From contig CANMBE010000004.1 of assembly GCA_947495975.1 (NCBI GenBank), positions 1-64,000 of the forward strand: 64,000 nucleotides of DNA. The letters run 5' to 3'. Under the pieces are notes generated by a model, which worked only from the letters and a program-made list of their open reading frames with translations, was not told the DNA's origin and ran no database searches. The stretch comes from Ignavibacteria bacterium (GTDB taxonomy: Bacteria > Bacteroidota > Ignavibacteria > Kapaibacteriales > Kapaibacteriaceae). This document shows positions 9,216-17,862 of this stretch, one piece after another (the stretch's first letter is position 1; every line of letters begins with the position of its first letter). The position numbers were made by a program, and so were the translations under genes.

Positions 9216-9743
9216 CTACCTTCTCTCTCTACATCCTTGCGTCATATACCGCAATGCGGTGCTGTCTCCAAGTGCAAACGCTGCACGGTGATCTTGGCAC
9301 GCGCCCGCTGAATCTTTAAAGGCAGCAAGTCTTAATCTACCCCTCAATAAATACGCCTTTGGGAACGTGCTATCTTGGCCGATAACAGTGCTCACATCTT
9401 CTATAGCCATTGGCAGAAGCCCCATTTCTGCCTCCACAACAGCACGTTGCATACGAGCATTGAGAAGCTCCGGCTGGCGCAAAAGGATGTAATCGAGATC
9501 ATCCTTTGCCTTGCTGAAATCTCGCAGTCGCAGATATGCTGACGCCCGGTTGAACCACACGTTCATCGTAAGTGAATCGCGCTCAATACACCGTGTGTAG
9601 AATATCACGGCCTCTCCATAATTGCCTTTATTGAAGGCATTGAGCCCCTTACCAAACAACTCCTGCATCTTGTCCTGCTCGTCTTGAGCGATGACAACAG
9701 CCGATGTGCACACAACGGCACAGATGATGAGTATAAACTTCAT
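9216..9743 (-). CDS. periplasmic tetratricopeptide-repeat protein
   Basis: 175 residues, starting at the ATG that opens a signal peptide (MKFILIICAVVCTSAVVIA); an ATG 36 bases upstream would add a non-signal leader. At least three TPR units follow: 'GLNAFNKGNYGEAVIFYTRCIE', 'WFNRASAYLRLRDFSKAKDDLDYI' and 'YLLRGRLRLAAFKDSAGACQDH' (each given here within 22 letters of the repeat; key residues are the W/G/Y/A/A/P-type positions). TPR proteins act as scaffolds. It begins 38 bases after pntB, so it may be read through from the transhydrogenase operon, but a functional link is only a guess. Confidence 0.75.
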   Translation of the reverse strand: MKFILIICAVVCTSAVVIAQDEQDKMQELFGKGLNAFNKGNYGEAVIFYTRCIERDSLTMNVWFNRASAYLRLRDFSKAKDDLDYILLRQPELLNARMQRAVVEAEMGLLPMAIEDVSTVIGQDSTFPKAYLLRGRLRLAAFKDSAGACQDHRAAFALGDSTALRYMTQGCRERR

Positions 9744-9781
9744 AGTGCGAGAGTGGTACGGTAGAGGCGGCGCCTCCAACC

Positions 9782-11179
9782 TTACAGGGCCTTTACTTCG
9801 TTCACCAGTGCTGCAAGCGACTTCTTAGCATCGCCAAACAACATTGACGTGTTTGGGCGGTAGAAGAGTTCGTTCTCAATACCAGCATAACCGGCCTTCA
9901 TGGAGCGCTTCATTACGATTACCTGGCGCGATGCCTCTACATCAAGAATCGGCATTCCGTAAATCGGCGAGTCTGGATCTGTCTTTGCTGCTGGGTTCAC
10001 CACGTCATTTGCGCCTACAACCAAAACCACATCAGTTGTTGCAAATTCGGGGTTGATTTCTTCCATTTCAACAAGCTTATCATATGACACATCGGCTTCT
10101 GCAAGCAATACGTTCATGTGCCCTGGCATACGTCCGGCCACTGGATGCACGGCATATTTTACAACAACGCCCTTGGCTTCGAGCTCAGTTTCTAGTTGAT
10201 GGCACGTGTGTTGTGCTTGTGCAACTGCCAGGCCATATCCAGGCACAATAACAACTTGCTTTGCATAGGCCATAAGCACTGCAGCATCTGTTGCCGTTAC
10301 CTCTCGGATATTTCCAACAACAGTGCGCGAAGTACCACTCGCAGCCTTTGCGCTCATGAGTCCACCAAACAGAACATTGAACAGCGATCTGTTCATTGCC
10401 TTGCACATGATGATCGTGAGGATCGTACCGGCAGATCCCACGAGAATACCACCGATGAGCATCACCATGTTATCGTAGAGGAATCCGCCGCACGCCGCAG
10501 CAACACCAGTAAATGAATTCAAAAGAGAAATCACTACTGGCATGTCTGCGCCACCGATTGGCATCACGAACAATACACCGTATGCAAGTGCGAGTGCGCA
10601 GAGAACAAGCAGCATCGTAAGACCAGAAACAGAACCTGCGATAAACATGGCAGACAACACTACGATGCCCGCAAGCACGAGAATGTTGATAATCTGCTGT
10701 CCGGTAAAGCTGAGGTCTTTGATCTTCTCTGCCAGTTTCCCAAACGCAATCATTGATCCACTAAATGAAACACCACCAATAACGAGTCCGGCAATGATCG
10801 TGAGCGAATGCACAGGATCGTGTGGCAAAGACATATCACGATTGGCTTCTTCGATCAATGAAATAAGAGCTGCGCACGCGCCGCCCATTCCATTGAAAAA
10901 CGATACCATCTGCGGCATAGCAGTCATCTTCACACGTTTGGCCATCACCATTCCAATGACCGTTCCAACAATCAGGCCACCAAAGATGAGCGGCAGGTTG
11001 CTGAGTGTTTGACCATTGTGCCCCTTATAGAGGAAGATCGTGCCGAAGATCGCAAGACCCATTCCAAAGGCAGCGATAAGATTACCACGTCTGGCAGTTG
11101 CCGGCGAGCCTAGCATTTTTAGGCCAAGCACAAATGAAACCGAGGCAACCAGATACAGGATCGGTAGAATACTGTCCAT
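9782..11179 (-). CDS. pntB: NAD(P) transhydrogenase subunit beta
   Basis: 465 residues, normal length for PntB. The N-terminal ~270 residues hold about nine membrane helices, including the proton channel. The C-terminal domain III binds NADP(H): 'VPGYGLAVAQAQH', 'GRMPGHMNVLLAEA', 'VVLVVGANDVVNPAA' and 'KRSMKAGYAGIENELF' are the signature stretches. With the two upstream subunits it forms the membrane enzyme that uses the proton gradient to reduce NADP+ with NADH. The start codon overlaps the stop of the preceding gene by one base (TAATG), indicating translational coupling. The NADP-dependent isocitrate dehydrogenase at 26198 is the other NADPH source in the window. Confidence 0.95.
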   Translation of the reverse strand: MDSILPILYLVASVSFVLGLKMLGSPATARRGNLIAAFGMGLAIFGTIFLYKGHNGQTLSNLPLIFGGLIVGTVIGMVMAKRVKMTAMPQMVSFFNGMGGACAALISLIEEANRDMSLPHDPVHSLTIIAGLVIGGVSFSGSMIAFGKLAEKIKDLSFTGQQIINILVLAGIVVLSAMFIAGSVSGLTMLLVLCALALAYGVLFVMPIGGADMPVVISLLNSFTGVAAACGGFLYDNMVMLIGGILVGSAGTILTIIMCKAMNRSLFNVLFGGLMSAKAASGTSRTVVGNIREVTATDAAVLMAYAKQVVIVPGYGLAVAQAQHTCHQLETELEAKGVVVKYAVHPVAGRMPGHMNVLLAEADVSYDKLVEMEEINPEFATTDVVLVVGANDVVNPAAKTDPDSPIYGMPILDVEASRQVIVMKRSMKAGYAGIENELFYRPNTSMLFGDAKKSLAALVNEVKAL

Positions 11180-11463
11180 TATTGCCTCTTCTTAAACATT
11201 TCGAGCATACGATTGGTGACGACGAAGCCGCCTACCACATTGAGCGTACCAAGGATTACCGCGATAAAACCAAGAACTTGAGAGAACACATCGGTTGCTT
11301 CTCCCATTACGATAATAGAACCAATGATCACAACACCGTGAATGGCATTGGCACCGCTCATGAGCGGCGTGTGCAATACACTCGGAACGTGAGATATAAG
11401 CTCGATTCCGAGAAAGATCATCAAGATCACGAGATAGAGAATACTTAGCGTTGCTGAATCCAT
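11179..11463 (-). CDS. pntA2: NAD(P) transhydrogenase subunit alpha, part 2 (membrane part)
   Basis: 94 residues with three transmembrane helices, for example 'LSILYLVILMIFLGIELI', 'GVVIIGSIIVMG' and 'VLGFIAVILGTLNVVGGFVVT', ending in the family's 'NRMLEMFKKR'. This is the domain II portion of the alpha subunit, encoded separately here as in the three-gene (PntAA/PntAB/PntB) form rather than as one long PntA. It overlaps both neighbours by one base (TAATG junctions). Confidence 0.93.
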   Translation of the reverse strand: MDSATLSILYLVILMIFLGIELISHVPSVLHTPLMSGANAIHGVVIIGSIIVMGEATDVFSQVLGFIAVILGTLNVVGGFVVTNRMLEMFKKRQ

Positions 11464-12563
11464 TATGCTCGCACCTCAGATTGATAGGTCACTAGTGTTG
11501 CAGCTACAATTGCGTCTTCAAGATCAAATGTGAATCCTTCTGGCTTTGCTACTGCAGCAAGAAAGGCCGTTACGTTCTTTGCGTAAAGTTCGCTTGCATG
11601 TGTTGGCACAGACGAGGCGAGGTTGTTGCAACCAATAATCGTTACACCGTTATGAACAACCGTAGCATCAGGCTGGCTCAGAGCGCAATTGCCACCTGCT
11701 TCGGTTGCCATATCAATGATCACTGAACCACGTTTCATCTTGCTTACTTGTTCAGCGGTGATCAACGTTGGTGCCGTACCACCTGCAACGAGTGCCGTTG
11801 TTATCACAAGGTCAGCAACGATCAGAGACTTTTCTACTGCTTCTTTTTGTTTCGCTAGAATCTCCGGACTCACGGCAGCTACATAGCCCCCTTGCACATC
11901 AACACTATCGAGTCCCTCTACCATGATGAACTTTCCGCCGAGAGATTCAACCTGCTCTTTTGTATCGGGGCGAATGTCACTTACTTCAACAATGGCCCCA
12001 AGGCGCTTTGCTGTTGCCACTGCCTGCAGTCCAGCTACACCGGCGCCATAGATGAGCACCTTCGCAGGTGTTACTGTGCCGGCTGCCGTCATCATGAGTG
12101 GAAAGATTCGGCCCAATGAGTTGGCACCAAGAACAACGGCCTTGTATCCGGCTAGGTTGTTTTGTGACGACAACACGTCCATATTTTGCGCCCTCGATAT
12201 GCGAGGCATGGTATCGAGCGCAAATGTATGTACCCCTTGCGCTGCAAGAGCGCTGAGAACGGCAGCATGGCGCTTTGGATAAATGTAGGACACCAATGAG
12301 GTCCCACTGCGCATCTCGCCAATCTCTGACGGGCTTGGAACAGCTACCCTGATAATGGTATCTGCAGCCGCAATAACCTCGCCTCGGCTTGCCACCAAGG
12401 CCCCAGCCGCTCGATAGGCATCATCGTCGAAGCCGGCGTCTAGGCCAGCCCCCTGCTGAATATGGATGGTGTGACCCTGTTTAGAAAGCTGGAGACAAGC
12501 ACTTGGAACGAGGGCCACACGCCGTTCACCGCTTAATGTCTCTTGGAGTACACCTATTATCAT
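11463..12563 (-). CDS. pntA1: NAD(P) transhydrogenase subunit alpha, part 1 (NAD-binding)
   Basis: 366 residues: the soluble domain I that binds NAD(H), related to alanine dehydrogenase. Visible are 'GVLQETLSGERRVALVPS' at the start, 'DTMPRISRAQNMDVLSSQ' (the 'RAQ.MD.LSSQ' loop), and the Rossmann motif 'IYGAGVAGLQAVATAKRLGA'. 'ATEAGGNC' and 'NNLASSVPTHAS' follow near the end. It is the first gene of the pntA1-A2-B operon. The promoter should lie in the ~110 bases to the operator-like dyad at 12617. Confidence 0.95.
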   Translation of the reverse strand: MIIGVLQETLSGERRVALVPSACLQLSKQGHTIHIQQGAGLDAGFDDDAYRAAGALVASRGEVIAAADTIIRVAVPSPSEIGEMRSGTSLVSYIYPKRHAAVLSALAAQGVHTFALDTMPRISRAQNMDVLSSQNNLAGYKAVVLGANSLGRIFPLMMTAAGTVTPAKVLIYGAGVAGLQAVATAKRLGAIVEVSDIRPDTKEQVESLGGKFIMVEGLDSVDVQGGYVAAVSPEILAKQKEAVEKSLIVADLVITTALVAGGTAPTLITAEQVSKMKRGSVIIDMATEAGGNCALSQPDATVVHNGVTIIGCNNLASSVPTHASELYAKNVTAFLAAVAKPEGFTFDLEDAIVAATLVTYQSEVRA

Positions 12564-12616
12564 GGCAGCAATAGTACGAGTTTTTTTTCACTGCTCACGG
12601 ATAAGGTCGTAGCTAT

Positions 12617-12634
12617 TTAGTTGCACCTAACTTA
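12617..12634. promoter_or_regulatory. operator-like dyad between pntA1 and mntR
   Basis: An 18-base imperfect palindrome, T.AGTT...AACT.A (TTAGTTGCACCTAACTTA), in the divergent intergenic region. It resembles DtxR/MntR-family operators, which carry TAGGTTAGCCTAACCTA-like dyads. A DtxR-family gene starts about 255 bases downstream, so autoregulation is plausible. Only five of nine half-site positions are symmetric. Confidence 0.4.
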
Positions 12635-12675
12635 TCTTAGTGATGTTAATATCATTTTATGTCTCAAAACATATC

Positions 12676-12792
12676 ATGTACATCCTTCGATTCTACTTTT
12701 TTCTGCTCGTTCTGCTGACTCTCCTTGCCTCGTGTGATGCGTTCTACCCGGCCGGGCCAGAAGAAGATGAGTTGCTTGGTTGCGTTCACTGA
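12676..12792 (+). CDS. possible 38-residue lipoprotein
   Basis: A short reading frame starting MYILRFYFFLLVLLTLLASC then DAFYP. The leader has the charge, hydrophobic stretch and 'LLASC' lipobox of a bacterial lipoprotein, leaving a mature peptide of only 19 residues with an acidic PEEDE stretch. It sits between the operator-like dyad and the metal-regulator gene. No Shine-Dalgarno is visible. It could instead be the remnant of a longer lipoprotein gene or chance coding. Confidence 0.35.
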   Translation: MYILRFYFFLLVLLTLLASCDAFYPAGPEEDELLGCVH

Positions 12793-12889
12793 TGTAGTCT
12801 TCACCGCAGCATCCGTACGTGGTCCTACGTTTGTTGCCAACGGCGGCCATACAGTGTGGCCTCTCCACGTATTTCTAAGAGCGCAACCT

Positions 12890-13567
12890 ATGACGATGGG
12901 TCTATCACATAATATTCAAGACTACCTCAAAGCCATCCTGCAACTTGGCAAGGATGAGGCAGCTACTACGTCTGACATCGCAGCACGCTTAGATGTGAGT
13001 CCGGCATCTGTTACCAGTATGCTCAAAAAACTCGATGAACTCAAGCTGGTGAAGCACGAATCATATCGTGGTGCCGTGCTTACTCATGCTGGCCGCAAGA
13101 TTGCTTTAGAGATACTTCGCCACCACCGTTTGATTGAAACCTATCTGGCTCAAGCGCTAGGGTATACATGGGACCAGGTACACGAAGAAGCTGAGCGCTT
13201 AGAACACCACATCAGTGAGGAGTTCGAAGACCGCATCGCAAAGATCCTTGGAGATCCACGGTATGATCCACATGGCGAGCCAATCCCTACAAAAGACGGA
13301 CATGTTCCGCCAACCACATCGGATCGCTTGGCTGATGGTGAATGTAGCGACGTGTTTGTTGTACGGCGTGTAGACAGTCACAACACGTTGATGCTTCAAT
13401 TGCTTGCTCAACTTGGAATCGGAATTGGCACTACACTGCGAATTGTTACTCGCAACGAACAGGTTGGCACATTAACGCTAAAGCACCAACGCAAGAACAT
13501 CGATCTCGCTCTTGAGATCTGTGAACATGTTTTTGTTGAGCGGAAGTCTGACGTAACAAACAAATGA
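12890..13567 (+). CDS. mntR: DtxR/MntR-family metal-dependent transcriptional regulator
   Basis: 225 residues. Start placed at ATG (MTMGLSHNIQDYLKAIL), because the family begins right before 'DYLKAI'; the longer open frame upstream does not resemble it and overlaps the small lipoprotein frame. The winged helix is 'TSDIAARLDVSPASVTSML' with 'KKLDELKLVKHESYRGAVLT'. The dimerisation/metal domain shows 'RHHRLIETYLAQALGY', 'EAERLEHHISEEF' and 'DPHGEPIPTKDG', with His and Glu residues in the expected metal-binding positions. A C-terminal SH3-like FeoA domain follows (about 155-225). It overlaps the NRAMP gene by four bases (ATGA), so it most likely controls Mn/Fe uptake. Mn versus Fe specificity is inferred from the neighbour. 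Confidence 0.9.
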   Translation: MTMGLSHNIQDYLKAILQLGKDEAATTSDIAARLDVSPASVTSMLKKLDELKLVKHESYRGAVLTHAGRKIALEILRHHRLIETYLAQALGYTWDQVHEEAERLEHHISEEFEDRIAKILGDPRYDPHGEPIPTKDGHVPPTTSDRLADGECSDVFVVRRVDSHNTLMLQLLAQLGIGIGTTLRIVTRNEQVGTLTLKHQRKNIDLALEICEHVFVERKSDVTNK

Positions 13568-15468
13568 CATCTATGAAAAAAGCAGCACATATTCCCTCTC
13601 TCGAAGAAGTCCACGGCTCTGTAGAAACGCATATGGTAGGGGGCTTCTGGCGCAGACTCTCTGCATTTATGGGTCCGGCATACCTCATTGCTGTTGGATA
13701 CATGGACCCGGGTAACTGGGCAACTGACATTGCAGGTGGAAGCAAGTTTGGCTATACCCTTCTATGGGTGCTCGTATTGTCAAACATGATTGCACTCTTG
13801 TTGCAATCACTCAGCGCTCGGCTTGGGCTTGTACGCCGAATGGATCTTGCGCAAGCTTCGAGACTTGCCTATCCCCCGTTTGTAAACTACACCTTGTATG
13901 GCCTTGCAGAACTTGCAATTGCAGCGTGCGACCTTGCAGAAGTACTCGGAATGGCAATCGGCGTGCACCTCTTAACAGGCATCCCTCTTTCATGGGCTGT
14001 AGTGATCACACTTGTAGACACAGTGCTTCTGATGCTCATCATGCGCGGCAATGTGCGCCGCATGGAGTCAATCGTATTAGGTCTCATCACAACAATTGGG
14101 GTTGCCTTCTTGTGGCAAGTGATAATGTCTGATCCTCACCTGCCCACGTTGGCTACCGGACTCATCCCGTCCATACCAAACGATGACGCACTCTACATTA
14201 CAATAGGCATCATCGGGGCAACGGTAATGCCCCATAACCTGTATCTGCATTCTGCGTTGGTGCAGACCCGACGTTTTGCGCGGACACCAAAGGGTATCAA
14301 AGAAGCAATCAAGTTTAACTTCATTGATTCTGCCGTGGCGCTCAACCTAGCGCTCTTCGTGAACGGGGCTATTCTTGTTGTAGCTGCTGCTGCATTCTAC
14401 ACAAACGGCTTGCAGAATGTAACAGACATTCAAGATGCGTACCGACTCCTTGCGCCGCTGTTGGGCAATTCCATGGCGCCAATACTATTTGCCATAGCCC
14501 TGATTGCATCCGGACAAAGCAGTACAGTTACTGGTACACTGGCCGGACAAGTTGTGATGGAAGGTTACCTAGGACTGCGAATGCGCCCGTGGATTCGCAG
14601 AATTCTTACACGCAGTATCGCAATCATTCCAGCAGTTCTCGTTATCGTGATTGCGGGCGATGGTGCCGTTGGTGACTTGTTAGTTCTTTCGCAAGTGGTG
14701 TTGAGTTTACAACTTGGATTTGCAATCATACCACTCATTCACTTTGTGAGTGACAAAGTGGCCATGGGCGAGCATGTAATTGGTAGGGTCACCAAGATCT
14801 TCGCATGGCTTAGTGCCGCTATCATCATCGGCTTAAATGCAAAACTTGTGTACGCAGAGATCACGTCGTGGATAACGAATGCATCCACATCTGTGCTTGT
14901 AATATGGCTTGTTGTTATTCCCGTTGTTGTTTTCTGCGTGGTAGTGCTGCTCTATATCACTTTCGTACCGTTATGGGGCAGGCCATGGCGCACCCGTGTT
15001 GCTATGCCACACGCTGATCAACCAACAACGTTTGACTTCACCGAACTACAAACCTTTAGCCGAATTGCAGTAACTGTTGACTTTTCAACAGTTGACTCAA
15101 AGGCATTGCGCTATGCCGTCTCAATGTGTGCACCTTCGAGCACGATTATTCTGATTCATGTAGTAGAGACAGTGAGTTCCATCGTTATGGGGCAGGATGC
15201 ATTGGATGCAGAAACCAGCAGCGACAAACTGCGGCTTGAGGCGTATGCAGCACAGATTGATGCAACCGGACGGCATACAGAAGTTGTGATTGGCCATGGT
15301 AGCCCGCGGCACGTGCTGCCAAACCTTGTGAATGACTCTACTCCTGATCTGTTGGTGATGGCCGGGCATGGACACTCCGGACTTGGAGACTTTGTTCACG
15401 GGGCTACTATTGATGCCGTTCGTCACAAGATTCGTGCACCTGTTATTGTTATCCCGGGCAGGCTATAG
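13564..15468 (+). CDS. mntH: NRAMP metal transporter fused to a C-terminal UspA domain
   Basis: 634 residues. Residues ~30-460 are an NRAMP (MntH) Mn2+/Fe2+-proton symporter with about eleven helices. The metal-site motif 'MDPGNWATD' lies in helix 1 and 'GATVMPHNLYLHSALV' in helix 6, with 'ASGQSSTVTGTLAGQ' later. From ~490 a universal stress protein domain follows: 'FSRIAVTVDFSTVDSKALRYA', 'IILIHVVE', and the nucleotide-loop type ending 'VMAGHGHSGLGDFVHGATID' then 'RAPVIVIPG'. The G-2x-G-9x-G(S/T) pattern is recognisable but imperfect. Standard MntH is ~410-450 residues, so the added cytoplasmic domain may sense nucleotide state. Translationally coupled to the regulator gene. Confidence 0.92.
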   Translation: MTSMKKAAHIPSLEEVHGSVETHMVGGFWRRLSAFMGPAYLIAVGYMDPGNWATDIAGGSKFGYTLLWVLVLSNMIALLLQSLSARLGLVRRMDLAQASRLAYPPFVNYTLYGLAELAIAACDLAEVLGMAIGVHLLTGIPLSWAVVITLVDTVLLMLIMRGNVRRMESIVLGLITTIGVAFLWQVIMSDPHLPTLATGLIPSIPNDDALYITIGIIGATVMPHNLYLHSALVQTRRFARTPKGIKEAIKFNFIDSAVALNLALFVNGAILVVAAAAFYTNGLQNVTDIQDAYRLLAPLLGNSMAPILFAIALIASGQSSTVTGTLAGQVVMEGYLGLRMRPWIRRILTRSIAIIPAVLVIVIAGDGAVGDLLVLSQVVLSLQLGFAIIPLIHFVSDKVAMGEHVIGRVTKIFAWLSAAIIIGLNAKLVYAEITSWITNASTSVLVIWLVVIPVVVFCVVVLLYITFVPLWGRPWRTRVAMPHADQPTTFDFTELQTFSRIAVTVDFSTVDSKALRYAVSMCAPSSTIILIHVVETVSSIVMGQDALDAETSSDKLRLEAYAAQIDATGRHTEVVIGHGSPRHVLPNLVNDSTPDLLVMAGHGHSGLGDFVHGATIDAVRHKIRAPVIVIPGRL

Positions 15469-15491
15469 AACATTGAGAGGTAATTTGCAGG

Positions 15492-17726
15492 ATGAAAAGA
15501 CTTCCATCGATACGAGATCTGCGTGCGGAGATTCTCGAACTATTAAGTTCCGCAAAGAGCCCCATACAGTTACTAGACCTTTCGAAGCAACTGCGCGTGC
15601 GAGCCAACTCTGATGACTACGAGCATATGCGCGAGCTTCTAGAAGTAATGTCAGATGAAGGTGCTCTTGCGCGCCACAGCAAACGGAGATATTCACTTCC
15701 AGTGATTGTTCAACAGGTAGAGGGCCTTCGTGGTGTGCTGTCTACGTATCACGACAATGCAACGGTAAAGACCAACGATCCCGAGATGCCTATTGTCCAC
15801 ATCAAGCGTCAGCATATGCTGACTGCTCTTGATGGCGATATTGTACTCGTACGTCCTCATGCAATTCCTAAGGACCGGAAAGTCAGAGGTGAGGTTGTTG
15901 CGATTGTTGAGAGATCAAATCATCCCATCTCTGGCACAATTGAATACGATGGTGCGTTCTATTATCTGATTCCTGATGAGTCCAAATATCATGTAGACTT
16001 TTTAGTGAGTGAGAAGAATCTTAACGGTGCAAAGCCTGGCGATAAGGCACTTGCAACGTTTGTTCGTTGGGAGCATGCAAACGCATCTCCAGAGGCATCC
16101 GTTAAAGAAGTCTTTGGTATGTCTGGCAAGGCTTCAGTTGAGTTTGAAGCAATTCGCAAAGAATTTCGCCTTCCTGCTACGTTTCCGTCACGCGTTGAAA
16201 CAGAAGCCGCAGCTTACACGCATCCTACATCAATGGTTCCAGCGGGTAGAACGAATCTTTTGGATGAACTGATTATTACGATTGACCCCGTTGATGCGCG
16301 AGACTTTGACGATGCTCTCTCACTGGTTCAATTACCGAATGGCAATGCAGAGTTAGGTGTACACATTGCAGACGTTGCATTCTACGTTACGGAGGGCTCA
16401 GCACTTGATAACGAGGCACTTGCGCGCGGCAACAGCACGTACCTTGTTGACGGAGTTGTGCCGATGTTACCCGAGCATTTGTCCAACGACATCTGTTCAC
16501 TCGTGCCACATAAGCCCCGTTTTGCATACTCTGTTTTTATGGAGTTTACAACACACGGCGAGCGTGTTTCGTATCGTATTGAAGAGACCGTGATTGAAAG
16601 CAAGCGTCGATATTCATACGAAGAGGCGCAGCAGATCATTGAGTCGGGCATTGGTGATAATGCAGACCTCATACTTCGTCTACATACACTTGCCAAGACG
16701 TTGTTTGCACAGCGCATGACGGGTGGTGGCATCGACTTTGAAACGCAAGAGATAAAGTTCATCCTTGATGAAAACAAGATGCCTTTTGAAGCCGTGATTA
16801 AAACACGTACTGATGCTACATCACTTGTTGAAGAATGTATGTTGGCTGCAAATAGAACCGTTGCCGAACACCTGCATGTTCTCAAGACAGAATGGAAGAC
16901 AAAGGAGTTGCCGCCATACGTGTATCGTGTGCATGACCAGCCAGACAAAGAAAAGATGGAAGCAGCCGTTGGTGTGATTCGTGCACTTGGCTTTGACGTA
17001 CCGAGTGGCAGGCTTACACCCACTATCATCAATGGAGTGCTTCGCCAGGCCGCGGACCGTGTTGAAAAGCCAGTGGTTAACACATTGTTATTGCGCTCAA
17101 TGGCCAAGGCCATCTACACCAATCACAATATTGGACACTTCGGTCTTGGCTTTGCAGACTACGCTCACTTCACGTCGCCCATTCGTCGCTACCCAGATTT
17201 GTACGTGCACCGTGCGCTAAAGGAATATGCGAAGGGGCAACCAGATCGCAAACGATGGGTAGAGCTTAAGGAGATTGCAAACAATGTTGGTGAGCAATGT
17301 TCACTCACAGAGCGTGCTGCCGTTGAAGCCGAACGCGCATCTGTGAAATGTGCGCAGGCAATGCTTGCGCGCGAGTACATTGGAACAGATCACATAGGCT
17401 ACATAACAGGTGTTGCACAGTTTGGCGTGTTTGTAACACTGCAAGATCTCAAGATTGAAGGATTGCTTCACATGCGAGATATCAACGACGATTATTATGT
17501 CTTTGACGAAAAGCGAATGCGCTTGTATGGTCGGAAGAACAAACGTGTGTTCAGATACGGCTCACTTGTAAAGGTGCGCATTGCAAAGGCAAACGTAGAG
17601 AAGCGGATGATTGATCTCGTTCTCTCTTTTGATCAGACAGGTGTTGAAGAGAGCATTGAGATTGTAGAGGTGCCGTTGAAGGAAACTACGAGGAACCCCA
17701 TACAACGTATGAAACGAAAACCCTGA
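15492..17726 (+). CDS. rnr: ribonuclease R
   Basis: 744 residues, typical RNase R length. Order: winged-helix N-terminus (1-75, 'RAEILELLSSAKSPIQ'), cold-shock domains (~75-240), the RNB catalytic domain beginning 'IITIDPVDARDFDDALS', whose Asp cluster binds Mg2+, and ending 'YAHFTSPIRRYPDLYVHRAL', then a C-terminal S1 domain ('GYITGVAQFGVFVTL' ... 'LLHMRDI'). It degrades structured RNA 3'-to-5' in mRNA and rRNA turnover. It follows the NRAMP gene by 23 bases and ends just before a strong terminator. The long opposite-strand frame over its middle is a shadow. Confidence 0.96.
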   Translation: MKRLPSIRDLRAEILELLSSAKSPIQLLDLSKQLRVRANSDDYEHMRELLEVMSDEGALARHSKRRYSLPVIVQQVEGLRGVLSTYHDNATVKTNDPEMPIVHIKRQHMLTALDGDIVLVRPHAIPKDRKVRGEVVAIVERSNHPISGTIEYDGAFYYLIPDESKYHVDFLVSEKNLNGAKPGDKALATFVRWEHANASPEASVKEVFGMSGKASVEFEAIRKEFRLPATFPSRVETEAAAYTHPTSMVPAGRTNLLDELIITIDPVDARDFDDALSLVQLPNGNAELGVHIADVAFYVTEGSALDNEALARGNSTYLVDGVVPMLPEHLSNDICSLVPHKPRFAYSVFMEFTTHGERVSYRIEETVIESKRRYSYEEAQQIIESGIGDNADLILRLHTLAKTLFAQRMTGGGIDFETQEIKFILDENKMPFEAVIKTRTDATSLVEECMLAANRTVAEHLHVLKTEWKTKELPPYVYRVHDQPDKEKMEAAVGVIRALGFDVPSGRLTPTIINGVLRQAADRVEKPVVNTLLLRSMAKAIYTNHNIGHFGLGFADYAHFTSPIRRYPDLYVHRALKEYAKGQPDRKRWVELKEIANNVGEQCSLTERAAVEAERASVKCAQAMLAREYIGTDHIGYITGVAQFGVFVTLQDLKIEGLLHMRDINDDYYVFDEKRMRLYGRKNKRVFRYGSLVKVRIAKANVEKRMIDLVLSFDQTGVEESIEIVEVPLKETTRNPIQRMKRKP

Positions 17727-17797
17727 TCAGTGTTCGTGGGGCTCGTGCAACAGATGCCTACCGTGTTGCCAATCGCAACGAGCATTACCGATAAAAC

Positions 17798-17829
17798 AAA
17801 ACGGGGTTCCTCTTTGAGGAACCCCGTTT
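17798..17829. terminator. bidirectional Rho-independent terminator
   Basis: Perfect 14-bp stem AAACGGGGTTCCTC / GAGGAACCCCGTTT around a TTT loop, flanked by A/T on both sides. Lies between the convergent RNase R and NlpC/P60 genes. Confidence 0.9.
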
Positions 17830-17862
17830 GTGATTGCTTGCAATCAGACTTGTTACGGCTAA

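Noticed and set aside
12564-12889. Manganese (yybP-ykoY) riboswitch before the regulator gene
   Set aside because: No matching stem-loop pattern is visible; only the short dyad is supported.
16382-17113. 243-residue minus-strand frame
   Set aside because: Lies fully inside the RNase R catalytic domain, whose motifs are unmistakable.
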